64,000 bases of DNA. It comes from Tyto alba. Taxonomy: Eukaryota > Chordata > Aves > Strigiformes > Tytonidae. Shown here piece after piece: positions 1 through 12,375 of this stretch (positions are counted from its first letter, which is position 1; each line of letters starts with the position of its first letter). The stretch spans positions 27,600,464 to 27,664,463 of the forward strand of contig NW_024881327.1 of NCBI RefSeq assembly GCF_018691265.1, read 5' to 3'. The position numbers and the translations under genes were made by a program. The notes beneath the pieces were generated by a model that saw only the letters and a program-made list of their open reading frames with translations, was not told the DNA's origin and did no database searches.

Positions 1-3000
1 CAAATTATTCAGTGGCCTGGTTCACAGGAGGCTGTGGTTCTTCTGAACTACACTTCTGTCAGGGGAAACAAGATAGGAAGCTCCATTGACTCCAGGACAA
101 TAGAGTAAAAGCCTTCTATTTTTCTGAGAGAAGCTCTTTGGTTTTTTAACAGGATCAGAATTTTCCCACGGCAAGCTTAACTTTCGCCAAAATGAAGTTT
201 TCTGGAAGGAAATTGCAAATCATTTGTAGATTTGAGATTTGTGTAGGAGAAAAAGTTGTGCAAGGTATTGTTATTTTGTTTGATCCAGTTGGTAGCTCTA
301 GTTGCTAGTGAAGTGCCTTTCATTTTTGATTTACAAATGTGCTGACAATTCTCCAGAGAAATGTTTCATAAACCTTGTTGGCATTTATAACTTCACAATT
401 AAATTAAGTATGTGGCATCACAGCTGTGTCTTACAGAAAGAAGTAGAGATCTGGCAGGAGTCCGCATAGCTGTAATGATGACGGCCTTTATTGCTCAAAG
501 CACAGCCAGGAACAAGATTAGACTCATTATAAGAATAGCATGCTGGAAATGAAGGCGCTCATCATTACTGCATTGGGATCCAATATTACTCTTTGCTTTC
601 AGGGTAGAAGTCCCCTTAACTGCAATGGGATTAGAATTACATAAAATGTCTTCAATCATTGCTGAAAAAGCAAACCAAAAGGCAAAAAGTTTCTCAGTTA
701 CAACAGCAGACTATGTATTTTGTTGCATTTTGTTCAGTGTTTTAGTAATAATAATTAGCAGAAGTATTTATTACTGCTTCTGGCATTTAAATAGATTGTT
801 ATGATAGTTGTGTTCCACTGGTTTGGCAGTAATTAACATAGAGGATGGTAAAATCCCAGTTTTATCTTATGTGTTCTACTTTGCCTCATGGGGAGAAGAA
901 GAGTAAGGACTTCTGTACTTTGGATAAATATCCCATCGCCTTGCCCTCTGCTTTTTTTCTCTTATTTGAGCTGTGCTAACCTGGGAGGCCTGAATGTGCC
1001 ACTTGTTCTTTGTATAGGAAGAAAAGAGATGAAGTTACTAAATACTAATATGAATTGCTTTTGGTTAGGAGTGGGCTTTGCTAAACTTGGCAGGAAAGTA
1101 ATGTAGCAGGTAAGGTAGTCTTAACAGATATGTTGTTGTTATCCTCACTGCATGATGGAAGCTTCTTTAAGAAAGATTAAAAATCACTATAGGATTCCCA
1201 GCTGCACTTCAAACTTCCAGCCACATAACCCACTGTTTGGGGTAGCAATGAGATACACCGGTATAATGTTGTTCACAGCACAAATTAATACTATATCTGT
1301 CTTAAGTGGCTGTGCTAATTGCTGACAGAAGAATCAGATGATGCCTGTGGTATGATTTACATTCCCTCAATGAAACACTTTTAGTACCTGTAGGAAACAA
1401 GTAATGATATCTATTCCCATGCTATTTTATTTTGCTTTAGAAGATGGTAACCTTCTCTATTTAGAGGGTAATAACGCCATAAAGGTGCTTCAGGGGAGGG
1501 AAAAATATGGCCCAGGACATATATGTACTTAAGTAAGGTGGCATTGTAATGAATGCTGGAGTAAACAACTACAAGTGTTCTGGCATATAGGGTACCTGTA
1601 TTCAATGTGTGCATATATTTTTACAGACAACAAATAACAGTGCCCTTTATATTTTGGCTCCAGTAAGAGCACCCAGGGTTGAATAAAGAACAATTGAAGG
1701 GAAAACAAAGGAGCAGAGAAGCTTCTTCCTGGCAAGTAACCCACGGACCAACATGTTATTCCATGTACAGATACATCTTTTAAAAGCAAATATAGACAGC
1801 AGTAAGATACAAACATATTTTCTCTTAGGCATTTCTCTCTGTGAGGCAGCTGAAAGCAAGTTTTTGCCAAAAAAAACCAACCAAACCCAACTTATCCAGG
1901 TGGTCCATACCTGGATGTCTGTATCTGAGGTGTCCAGTTAGTGTTCAAGTCCAGGTGTCAGCAACTATAGGGCAAAGGTGTTTTAGGTATTATATGCTGC
2001 TTTGTGCTGAAGTTGAGGAAGTTCTAGGATTCCTGTGTGAGTTGTGCAAAAACTTGTCCATATGCAGGCATAAAACGGAATGGTGGGATGATACTTGAGG
2101 AATGTGACATTGTGCCCAAGTAGTGCTGTCCTCTCTGCAAAGCAGGTGGAGCAAGCACTCCAAGGAAAAGAAATGTCCAGCTTTAACTTCTGTTCCAAAG
2201 CATTTCAGCCAGCTTGGACTGGAAGCACCATTACACAGGAGTGGGGCTGGGCATTTGGGAGGAAACTGTACTTCACTGGTTCTTGTGTGGACTACGTGGA
2301 GATGGCTCCTTTCTGACTGGGGGACTGAATCCTAAAGAGGTGGGCACAGATCATCTCTGAGGGTCTACAACACGGAATGTGATGTGAGGAGTAAAGCAAA
2401 CTAAGAAAAGGATAGATTGGAAGGATGGAGCACTTTTAAAGTTCCTGTAAAGGCAAAGCACTATGGAAGAGTGGAGAATTAATTAAACCACACTTCCTTT
2501 GCTACCTATAGGCAAGATAATTGGAAAGCAGCTTTTTTTCTAACAAAAATTGTTTCTGAAGCACTTGATGGTTTTTTTTTTGGTTTTTTTTTTTTTTTTG
2601 TTGTTGTTGTTGTAATTTCCATCTAGCTCAGCAGGGCTGAACTATGAGACCATTACTAAATGCACTGAATGTCTAAGGAGGATGACACAGTGCTAAGAGC
2701 TCAGAAGAATTCCTTGTGGTGTCAATGCACAGTGCTGCAGGCAAAGCTGAACTGATTGCTAGCTTAGGAGCAGATGGGAGAGGTTTGCTGAATTTTGTCT
2801 TGAACGCTAATGTATAAGTGATAACAGTACCAGAAATCTTATAAGCACTGGACAGAAAGTTGAAGAGAACACAAGCACAATAATGTCAGCAATGTAAAAA
2901 ATGAATTAGAGTCACAGGACAAGCTAGCTGAGTGTGTACGGTAAAAGAAAAACCCCTACAACCCTTAAGCACAGCACAGAGTTATGTTAAGCAAAGCTTA

Positions 3001-3220
3001 TGAGTTAGAAATTAGTAGTGAAGACAAACCATGGACAGACTCCTTGGCTCCAGAAGATGCTGAACAATGTAGGAGGGAAGTTACATATATATAATATGAG
3101 GTTGGACTAACATTGTAACAAGAGCTACTGATTTTTTTTTTTTTTAATGCCTTAACATATATATGTATGTAACATTTTTACCAATATACTTCTATACAGA
3201 CTAGGTATGAGTTACTTCAA
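1..3220. other. Non-coding stretch, no gene recognised
   Basis: I see no gene, RNA or recognisable transposon here. Open frames are short (up to about 85 codons), lie on both strands and resemble no family I know. The only low-complexity tract of note is the T-rich run near 2572-2612, listed separately, plus a short T run near 3130. This is ordinary A/T-rich vertebrate intergenic or intronic sequence. Confidence 0.6.
2572..2612. repeat. T-rich homopolymer followed by a short (TTG)n tract
   Basis: Two runs of T separated by GG are followed by about four TTG/TTGT units. It could be the decayed poly(A) tail of a minus-strand retrocopy, but I recognise no retrocopy body on its right side, so simple-sequence slippage is the safer reading. 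Confidence 0.8.
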
Positions 3221-4040
3221 GCAGTTGTAGGCTGCCATGAGGTCTCCCTCTGTCTCTTTGCCAGACTAAGCAAGGCAATCTCCTCTGTCTCTCCTGATAG
3301 GTTATGTGCTCTGGGCCCTGGCCATGTTGATTGCTTTCCACTGGACCCTTTCCAGTTTCTCAGTATCCTCCCTGAAGCAGGGGAGGAAAGAAATGGGGAA
3401 CACTGTTGCAAGTGCAGCCTTGCCATTACAAAATACAGGAGGGTAATGACTTCCCTCTGTGCTGACCGCACCCCTGCCAGTGAAGCTTAGTATGAAGTTC
3501 ACATATGATGAGAGTGCACTTTGCTTGTATTCAGCTGCTGCTTAAACAGTTTCCAACCTGCTCAAGAGGCTGACCTCTGTGATTCTTGCTGAACTCTGAC
3601 TTTCCTGTTAGCTCAATCCTCTATTAAGGTCACTTGAAATGAAGGTCTGCCCTTGATTGTGTCAGCCACTCTCCCTGATGCAGACTCATCCATATACTTG
3701 CTAAGGATGCACTCTGTGCCACTTATGAAGATGTGAAGAGTGTTGGCTCTAGTGCTGATTGTTTTGCTTGTTGCTGGCTGCCATCTTGACCTCAAACCAT
3801 TAATCACTGTATTTTGAGCCCTTGGCAGTCCAGCTAGCTAATTTTCAACCCATCTAACAGCCCGCTTGCCCAGCATGTCATTCCTCAGCTTTCAAATATG
3901 AATGTCTTGGGAAATGTCAAAAGCATGACTAAAATCAAGTTACATCCATTGTTCTCCTCATCCATGGAGACAGCCTCCACATTGTAGGGGGCAGTCAGAT
4001 TGATCAGGTATGATTTGCCTGTGGTAGATCTGCAGTGACA
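3221..4040 (-). mobile_element. Old CR1-type LINE fragment (3' part of ORF2), minus strand
   Basis: CR1 is a non-LTR retrotransposon whose second frame encodes an endonuclease and reverse transcriptase. Read on the plus strand, this segment follows the reverse complement of the CR1 3' coding region in the right order. It begins with the 'ccatgaggtctccctctgtc' block, continues with 'ctggccatgttgattgcttt' and 'ccactggaccctttccagtt', and ends with the block around 3913-4010 that corresponds to 'tgtcaaaagc...' and 'gatcaggtatgatttgcctg'. Similarity to common avian CR1 families is weak with many gaps, so this is an old copy. No intact frame remains. It stops where a younger CR1 begins at about 4052, in the same orientation. 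The subfamily cannot be assigned by eye. Confidence 0.75.
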
Positions 4041-4051
4041 ATTTTAATTAC

Positions 4052-5763
4052 CATAGAATCATTTAGGTTGGAAAAGACCTTTAAGACTGAGTCCAACCAT
4101 CAACCTAACAGTGCCAAGTCCACTACTATGCCATGTCCCTAAGCACCACATCCATATGTCTTTTAAATACTTCCAGGAATGGCGACTCTACCACTTCCCC
4201 GGGCAGCTTGTTTCAATGCTTGATAATCTTTCCAGTGAAGACATTTTTCCTAATATCCAATCAAAATCTCCTCTGGTTCAACTTGAGGCCATTTCTTCTC
4301 ATCCTATCACTTGTATCTGGGAAAAGAGACTGACACCCACCTTGCTGCCCAACCTCCTTTCAGGTAGTTGCAGAGAGTGATAAGGTCCCCCCTCAGCTTC
4401 CTCGTCTCTAGACTAAACAATCCCATTTCCCTTAGCTGCTCCTCATAAGACGTGCTCTAGACCCTTCACCACCTTCGCTGCCCTTCTCTCTGGGCACATT
4501 CCAGCACCTCAAAGTCTTTCTTGCAGTGAGGGGCCCAAAACTGGACACAGGATTTGAGTTGTGGCCTCACCAGTGCCGAGTACAGAGGGACAATCCCATT
4601 CCCAGTCCTACTGGCCACATTATCTCTGATACAAACCAGGATGCTTTTGGCCTTCTTGGCCACCTGGACACACTGCTGACTCATACTCAGTCAGCTGTCA
4701 ACAAACACACCTCAGGTCCTCTTCTGCCAGGCAGCTTTCCAGCCGCTCTTCCCCAAGCCTGTAGCATTGCATGGAATTGTTGTGACCCCAAGTGCAGGAC
4801 CTTCATCTTGCTGAACTTCATAAAGTTGGTCTTGGCCCATTTATCCAGCCTGTCCAGATCCCTCTGTAGAGCCTTCCTTTCCTCAAACAGATCAACGCTT
4901 CTGCTCAACTTGGTGTTGTCTGCAAACTTACTGAGGGTGCACTCCCCTATTCCAGACCATTAATAAAGACATTAAACAGAATTGGCCCCAATGCTGAGGC
5001 CAGGGGAACACCACTTGTGACTGGCCATTAACTGGATTTAACTCCATTCACCACAGCTCTTTGGGTTTGGCCATCCAGCCAGTTTTTTATCCATCAAAGA
5101 GTAGACCCATCCAAACTGTGAGCACCCAGCTTCCCCAGGAGAATGCTGTGGGAAATGGTGTCAAAAGCTTTACTGAAGTCCAGGAAAACAACTACAGCCT
5201 TTCCCTCATCCACTAAGTGGGCCACCTTGTCATAAAAGGAGATCAGGTTAGTCAGGCAGGATCTACCTTTCATAAACCGATGCCGACTGGGCCTGATTAC
5301 CTGGTTGTCCTGTACGTGCTGCTCCTGTTGCTTTAAGATTTCCTTCTGGAAGAATGTCTAGCCTTCTTGGACTCCTTTGTCTTTCAAGATTGTCTCCCTA
5401 CCACTTTATCCTGCATATGCTTTGAAACAGATTACAGAGGGATGTGTTCCATGATTTCTCTAGGGACTGAGGTGAGGCTTAGAGCTCCCTGGGCCCTCCT
5501 TATTGCCTCTCTTAGAGATGGGTATAATATTTGTTTTCTTTCCTATCATCAGAGACCTGCCTGCTAACACACATTTTTCACAAAGGTAGGCAGCAGTCTT
5601 GAAATTATATCTGTCAACTCCTAAGTACCTTTTGACCCTTGTTGTCCCTCACCTTCTTCTTCCAATTAATGTACCTACAAAAGCGTTTCTTGATACCCTG
5701 TCTCTTTGTACTTCCAGATCTACCTGTGCTTTGTGGCAATACTTTTGTGCTTCACAGAAGCAA
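4052..5763 (-). mobile_element. CR1 LINE, minus strand, with intact-looking 3' end
   Basis: The plus strand starts with 'catagaatcatttaggttgg', the reverse complement of the avian CR1 3' terminus, so the 3' end of the element lies at about 4052. Minus-strand frames give recognisable C-terminal CR1 reverse-transcriptase peptides. At 4466-4684 these include '[20 protein letters not shown]', and at 4687-4908 there is '[16 protein letters not shown]' followed by a 'KVLHLG' stretch. Further left-to-right, 4960-5330 matches the upstream RT region ('gtcaaaagctttactgaagt', 'ggcctgattacctggttgtc'). The region 5370-5763 continues into the linker before RT. Frames are split by frameshifts and stops, so the copy is dead. 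It abuts an older CR1 on its left and a mosaic of CR1 pieces on its right, and may have inserted into the older copy. Confidence 0.93.
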
Positions 5764-6410
5764 AGCAAAGAATCATTTAGGTTGTAAGGGACTTCTTGAG
5801 ATTGAGAAAGAACTTGTCCAAGACATGGAAGTCAGATGTAGCTTTAGCTGCAATCCTGAAAGTCAGGGCCATGGTCCTGCTTTTTACCCTCTTCCCTCCT
5901 CTCAGGATCCTGAACTCTGCCATCTCACAGTCGGTGCAGCTAAGGCTGCCTCTGACTTACATCTCAGACAAGTTCTTCCCTCTTGTAACTATGAGGTCCA
6001 GCAGACCACATAAGCTTCTCAGCTACCTGTGCCAGGAAGTTGCCATCAATGTATTCAATAAGTCTCCTAGATTACCTGAGCCCTTCTGTATCATCCTTCT
6101 GGCAGGTATCAGGGTGGGTAGTCTCTCATGAGGACCAGGACCTGTGAACATAAGGCTTCTTCCAGTTGTTGGAAGAAAGGGTCATCTACATTGTCTTCCT
6201 GGTCGGGAGGTCTGTAGTAGATACCTACTACAACAGCATGCCTGTTGGTCTGGCTGTTAATCTTGACCCATAAACTCTTGGCTGACCCCTGACCCATCCC
6301 AAGGCAGAGCTCCATGCATTTGAGCTGCTTTCTCATAGAGAAGGCAACTCTTTCTCCTCACCTTCTGAGCCTGTTCAACAACAAATAATTGGTTTGTGGT
6401 TGGTTGTTGG
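5764..6410 (-). mobile_element. CR1 LINE piece with endonuclease-domain sequence, minus strand
   Basis: The minus-strand frame at 6109-6336 reads as part of the CR1 apurinic-type endonuclease domain, including 'LWVKINSQTNRHAVVVGIYY' followed by RPPDQ and 'FFQQLEEALCSQVLVLM'. The segment 5880-6108 covers the adjacent downstream part of ORF2 ('aggatcctgaactctgccat', 'aaggctgcctctgactt'). Its left edge (about 5770-5800) resembles a CR1 3' tail ('aatcatttaggttgtaaggg'), which is out of order for a collinear element. The piece is therefore either a separate, internally deleted CR1 nested in the 4052-5763 copy or a rearranged part of it. The catalytic completeness of the endonuclease cannot be judged because only the C-terminal half of the domain is visible. 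Confidence 0.82.
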
Positions 6411-6439
6411 TTTTCTTGCAAGTTCTGTTGCCTTGTTTC

Positions 6440-6745
6440 CTTCTCCTGTACACTTCATCAAGAAGCTCCTGTCTTAGCCAGGCAGGCTTTCTGCTGAAAT
6501 TCTGGCTCTCCTGCGTAATATGGTGGATTGTTCCTAGTTTTCTTTAAAATTCAGCCTCCACCTTTTCTGCTTGATGACTGCGTGCTGGGGAATATTACTT
6601 AACAATTACACAAACAAGCCAAATTCTATTGTTGAAAAGCCCAGGGTCCTAACTCCACTGCTCATCTTCCCAGCTGTCCTCCAGGTCCTGAACTCTGTCA
6701 TCTTGTGGTCACTGAAAACGAAGTGTACTGTAAATACTTGCTTTG
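6440..6745 (-). mobile_element. CR1 LINE piece duplicating the linker region, minus strand
   Basis: The plus strand shows 'aagaagctcctgtcttagcc' followed by 'aggcaggctttctgctg', then 'gcccagggtcctaactccac' and 'gtcctgaactctgtcatctt' with 'gtggtcactg'. These follow the order of the reverse complement of the CR1 segment between endonuclease and RT. Its right end covers the same part of CR1 as about 5900-5950 in the neighbouring piece, so at least two CR1 copies are present. It is a plausible continuation of the 4052-5763 copy, separated from it by the 5764-6410 piece. No open frame survives. Confidence 0.65.
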
Positions 6746-7489
6746 CATCTGGGATGTCTCTACAAAAGGCAGCTTGAGGAAAAATCTTCCTCATGTGATT
6801 ACTCATTAGCATAATTTAAATATTAAGCTGCTTACATGATAATCTAACATCATAGTTGATGAGTTTACAACACTGATGCAAATTTTCTGTGGAAAACTTG
6901 CTTTTGGCTGTTGCAGGGAATCAGTTTGCCTTTAGATGCATGCATCATTGACACTTAAATCCTCAGAGCAGAATCCAGGGTATTTTTAGAGTGTTGATAA
7001 TAAAGGACCTTGTTTATTTTTATCTTACTAATGGCATAACCAATTGGATAACTAATTAAGTTGGCCAATTTAATATGATTAATCTGATTAAGACCCTACA
7101 AATTCAGTGCCATTGCCAGTTTTATGGGAATCCACATTTCGAAACATTTTATAGTATATGTAGGCATTTTAGGAGAGAAAAAAAAAACAAGCAAGAGCAA
7201 ATAATAACTCATCAGTTGGCTTGAAGGCATGTGAATAATACTCTTGAGTACTGATTGGGATATGGAAGTCCAGGCTCTCTTTCCTGCAAAATATGTAACT
7301 AGGGAGAACATAGGAATAGTAATTTGGAGAACTGAGTAGCTTAGTGCAGGAAGTTGGCATTGGCACCAATACATTGAAAATCTGGGAAAGTGTGTTCTTG
7401 CAAATGAAATTATAAATAAAGCAACCCCCAAATCTGTTTTCTTTAACGCTTACGGCAATAAAACCTCTCTCTGAGACTGACATTTCAGA

Positions 7490-7640
7490 AGGCTTTTACC
7501 TCACTGAAGTCCAAGAAAACCACTATATCCATCCCTTCCTGTGTGCCAAGACACTTCTGAATAACTAGTCAGGAAGTGTAGGGAATTGATCCAGGTTAGA
7601 AATTAACCCTGTCAATACTATTTTGGTGTGGGTTTTTTTT
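7490..7640 (-). mobile_element. Possible small CR1 fragment
   Basis: The run 'aaggcttttacctcactgaa' followed by 'gtccaagaaaaccactat' and 'atccatcccttcctgtg' resembles the reverse complement of the CR1 RT block that also occurs at about 5160-5215 in this window. Only about 60 bases align well, so chance similarity cannot be excluded. Confidence 0.4.
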
Positions 7641-7784
7641 ACGTAGGTAGATTCCCTGGTCCTGTCCCCACCACAGCTACCCAAGCTCTGATGCTGGGGC
7701 TGGAAAGGACAGCGAGGAGCAAAGGAGGAAGGCAGGGAAACTCAGAGCAGCTGTGAAACTACAGTTCTGGAGTGCGTTTTGCAG

Positions 7785-7870
7785 CCCCAAAAATGAGGCA
7801 AGAAAAACTTAAGGACTTGTGAAAGATCATAGAGCACACCTACCTCTGTTCTCAACCAAGGCAAATGCCA
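7785..7870 (-). mobile_element. Possible MIR SINE relic, minus strand
   Basis: The plus strand reads 'aatgaggcaagaaaaactta' and then 'aggacttgtgaaagatcata'. This is similar to the reverse complement of the MIR core (tgaggcacagag, ttaagtgacttg, aaggtcaca). A weak match to the next MIR block follows ('ttctcaaccaagg'). MIRs are tRNA-derived SINEs that predate the amniote radiation, so heavy decay is expected in a bird. Confidence 0.35.
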
Positions 7871-10800
7871 TTGCATTTTTCATGTTTGCTAGTCAGAGGA
7901 GGTCAGGATGCACCAGAATGAGTTAGCAATGTGGTTACAGCAGAGACTGGGTTTATTACGTGTGTAAAACTGTTTTACAGCTTCGGGTCAGAGTGACAGA
8001 AGCAGCTCAGATCTATTGCCAGGGCTGTGGCACCCAAGGTCTGTGGGTTGGCACCTAATGGCCTATGTGCTATCTTGCATTGGCTATGTAAGTTTATTAG
8101 TGTTTTCACAACATTAAAATACTGCAGGAGCTCAGCAGCCAGTTGGCTGTTTCAGTATTATTTAGCTCTGGATTATTAACTGGGGGGAAAAAAAGAATTC
8201 ACATCCAAAATCTTTGAAAAAACAAGGAAAGCCAGTCTGACCCTTCAGCTTTTCCGTGATTTCTACAGCCTACTACTGAATGTTGAGGCACTGTTGTGAA
8301 GCTTGTCCTGCATGGTGATCTCTGAGAGGGGTGGGCTGGAAGCCTTGATGAGAGAAGTATGGTGTTGGTTTGTTGAGGTCTTTTTGTTAATTTGTTTCCC
8401 CCCCGCCCCTTTCTGAAATATTCATTTTCTTGGCCAATCCTGAGAGGCCAGCAGAAGTACACATAGCAGTGCTCTTGCACACAGCTTCACTTCTCTTGGT
8501 GCCTTTTAGGGACAGCTGTGTCAAAGAATGAAGCGTGAAGTTAAAACATCTCACAGGGACCCATACGTCATGGTCACTGACAGAAGGCATAGGTTTGGTG
8601 TGTCCTTCATTTATTGCAATTGACATGATATAGGCTAGAGGGGCTATTGAGGGCTGAGGGATGCTAAATCCACGGGCTGTTGGCCAGGCAATGTTTTCTT
8701 CTGGGGCTTTAATTTTTGGAGTCACTGCAGTGCCTTAACCATGTCAACTAAAAGTCCTCACGAGTTTTTTCCATTTAAAAACAATCAAACAGCTGCTTGT
8801 CACTGGTAAATTTTCACTGCTTTCAAATTAGACAATTTCCATCCCATAGAGGAATGGAAATTCAGTGTGTTTTCAGGAGTGAAACAAGTATTTCAAATTG
8901 TGCCTATGCATTTACTCCTAGTTCTAGAAATAAGGCTACTTCTCTGTTTCTTTTCCTTAATGAAACTGAGTAGAAAGACTCATCTTCCACTAAATCCACT
9001 TGTATTCAGCCAGAGAAGTTCTGCATGCAGCTGGCCAAACTATGTGAAGCCTAGGTCTGTGCCGCTATCGTTTAAAGCTAAAATGTATTGTTTTCCCAAC
9101 TACGGCATTTTGTTGGACTGGCTTAACTTATTACAGAACCAATCAAGGGCACTGGTGGCAGAGGCATAGGAAGTGTAGACGTCCAGAAGGTTTGGCTTTT
9201 CTGAAGACAATGCTGATGAATGAGGTGGTTGTGGACATGAACGGAAACCAGTGTCAAGTGAAGCAGCATTCCTGGCAGAGGAGTAAACTATGGGACAGAT
9301 GTAGCTCTTCTCCTGCCACCTACAAAGATGGTCTGTGGCAAGGAGGGGATGATAGTAAGAAACTGAACTGGGATGGGAGACTAGCTGTTTGGCAGTTTTG
9401 GTGTATGGCAGAGGTGACTGAGTCACGCCATTGTTCATGACATGAGCAAGATGGAGATGATGGGAGGTTTTTCTTGTTTGTGGTAATGGCAACGAGTCTC
9501 GGTGTTCTTCAGTATGATGAAGTGGCTCTGCCTGGTGACTTCTAATGAGAGATAAGGCTCTTACAGGTGATCAGGTAAGTGGTGCTCCAGCTCAAAGTAG
9601 GATGCAGCACCACGCCATGCAGCAACAAAAGCTTTGAAGCAATATGGCAAATGGCTTCAGTTAAGGTTCCTGATTGTATGGTGTAGATGTAGTCAAGTCT
9701 GGCTTTAGCAGGATGAACTTTTTCCATATATTGCCTATTATTTGCCATACCCAATTGCACAAAGCTTGATTAAATAGTTATAGAATCAGTGGGTTTGCAT
9801 CAGTAGACAGTGAATGCTTAGAGATAAACATTCTGGCTAGTCACAGGACTTCCCAGATGGATCTGTTGTATCTGAGTGGATGTTTAGATTTTCATTTATT
9901 TATAACAGGAATGACTTTTATATGTTAGACTATAGTAATAAATTTACCAAACTACCAAATAATTTATCTTCCTGCTTGCTTTCAGCTGATTACAACATCT
10001 TTAGGTATCTCAGGATAATATGAACATCTGTTCCCTGGAGATTGTCTCTTCACAGACAATAATCATAAAGCTAATGAATGGAGTGGAGAATGGTGGTTGG
10101 GAAACAACTAGAGACATCTCTGCCTCTTGTTGCTAACTCTCACCCTAGTATTTAATTCTTTTCACCAGATTGGCTTTCTGACACACCCTACAGCAAACTT
10201 GACGGATGCAATAGTCCATTTTTTTCAGAACAGTATAGAAAATCAGGTAATAACTCTGGGACCTGAACAGCTTGCTCTAACAATGTGTGTTAGCAGATAA
10301 TCAGAAATGGATAGTCCTGCCTCCTTTCCCACCCACTCTGAACCCTAGAGCACAAGACCAGAAGTGGGTCTCACTCCAGCACTCACCAGTGTTCTCAGGG
10401 AGAGATCTCCCATAGTTTTTCATAATTTGAGTGAAATCAATTACTTTCCTGACATGATTTTCAGCTTGCTATTTTTAATGAAAGTGAATTTGACACCTAA
10501 TTTGCACTCATTAGAACAGGCTTAGGACAATGTGTTGTAAATAAATATTGAGAGGAATATAAATTAGAATGGTTCAGGGTAAAATAACTTCTCTGTTGTG
10601 GGTCAGAATGAAAATAACATTGTAGGGATATTATTCCACTTCTGTGTGCTAGAGGATTCTTCTATCTCTTTATGTAGTATTTGATGCTGGTCATCAGTGG
10701 AGATAAGACTTTAAATGAACCTCAAGTCTTAGGCATCATGACAGTCCTGCTGTTCTAAGGAAGCCAGATGAATGGTAATGCTTCTTAAGCCTATGTATAG

Positions 10801-12294
10801 AGGACAGGATGGGAGAATAACTTGGTTTTGGCTATAGCAAAACAAAATTCAGTAGGCTTAGTAAAGTATTGTATGTCTCCTGCTGTAACAGTAGCTTCCG
10901 CAGTTTTGTGACATGGATAAAACTCTTTTGATTTATGTTTCATCTCAGGGGGCATCTAAGAAAGCTTGGTCCCTGCCCAGCACTTGGTTTTCATCATATA
11001 CCCTCTCCTATATCACCAATGTGATGTTTGAGAAAAGCTTATCTGTAATGGAATCTGTTAGGTGTAAGATAAGCGTTCTGTGTGGGAACAGTGTTTTAAT
11101 TTCTCTTCTTTTTTGTATTTACAGGAACAATTTCAGTTCTCTAATCCTGGTTTTAGTCAGTTTTTAACTGTATTTCTTCTCAAATTCTGTATGCAAATAT
11201 TGCTTATCATAAATATACTTATTTTTACTTATTTTCTACAGCATCAACGTAGGTTCAGTAGTAGGTGTCAGCTCAATGTTGCATGAACTGTTTAAATCTC
11301 TCCCCAAGCCTTTTCCTTTTCCATTTCATGGCAAGTCAAAGTCTAGCATCTGAAAGGAAATCACTATGGTTACAGCACCCAGTTCTAGCAGTGAGTCCAA
11401 GATTAAGTCTTACCGCTTGTAGCAAAATATATGTAATTGAGACACCCGCAGACATTTAGGATCATGTTTGCAAGTGTTAAAACAGACATAGACAGTTTTA
11501 GATAATTCCATTGCAACATTCTGCTTGTAAGACAGTGGTCTGCTATTATAAATATATTGCTTACATAAGAATAAGAAATGAAAGTACACAGTAATTTAAA
11601 ACACAGCTCAAAGCAGTGTCAGGTTTTTACAGTCAGAAATCTGAGAATTAATCACCACCTGGTTAGAAGTCTGTTTCAACACTGTCAGCCCAAAAAATGA
11701 TTTATACTTGCTTCCTCCCCAGCTGCAAATATTACCAAGACATCACTGTGGGCCATTGTCAGGCATTATGAGAGCTATGAACACTATGAAGCACCAGATT
11801 TTCAGAAACCTACAGCAGATGACTTTATGGCCCGGGTGGTTGGTATTTCCTATGTTGAAGTGTCTCACCCCAATTAGTAACTAATTTCAATCCAATTTCT
11901 TACAGATGGCAGAAAATCACTGACCTACTACAGTTCTCTCTGGTAGACAGGTATCAATCCATAAACCAGTGGACCAATTAACAACTCAAACCCGGAATCA
12001 CAGAGGGAGATTTGTTGTGATGCCCAGTCATTACATAACATCAAGTGTGCAAACTGACTTTAACAGCGTGGCTTGTGTGTGCAGAGTTAGACTTGGGCTT
12101 AAATTTCTTACAGAACTGAAATTGGAACACATATCTATGCTTGATCTTCAGTTGTTTTAATCTGCTGAACCTCTGCAGGGCTGGAAACTACATTGGTTTG
12201 TACTGTGCTGCCATGATCGGTAATTCACTTAATCTTGCGCCTGATTTCACACGCCCAGTGTTCTAATTGAAATGGAAGTTGTTTAGAGGAACGT

Positions 12295-12375
12295 AGGTGC
12301 TTGAGTGCTGTTAGAGCAGTACTGGGGGCTCTGCCTAGGTTCAAGCCTCATGGGAAAACCTGAACAAGTAATTCT
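12295..12375 (+). mobile_element. Possible tRNA-derived SINE relic (MIR-like)
   Basis: A box-B-like motif 'aggttcaagcc' at about 12337-12347 lies after 'agagcagtactgggggctct' and before 'cctgaacaagtaattc'. The order resembles the 5' half of MIR (gagcacgggctctgg, ggttcaaatcc, ttgggcaagt). The match is short and imperfect. It does not fold as a functional tRNA, because no acceptor-stem partner is visible. Confidence 0.25.

Noticed and set aside
4526..4963. 145-codon plus-strand open frame
   Set aside because: It is antisense to CR1 RT coding sequence, where the minus strand reads as the C-terminal RT. It has no independent protein signature.
12330..12350. Possible tRNA gene suggested by a box-B-like GGTTCAAGCC
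   Set aside because: No cloverleaf arms or acceptor stem can be formed. A decayed SINE head is the better, though weak, explanation.
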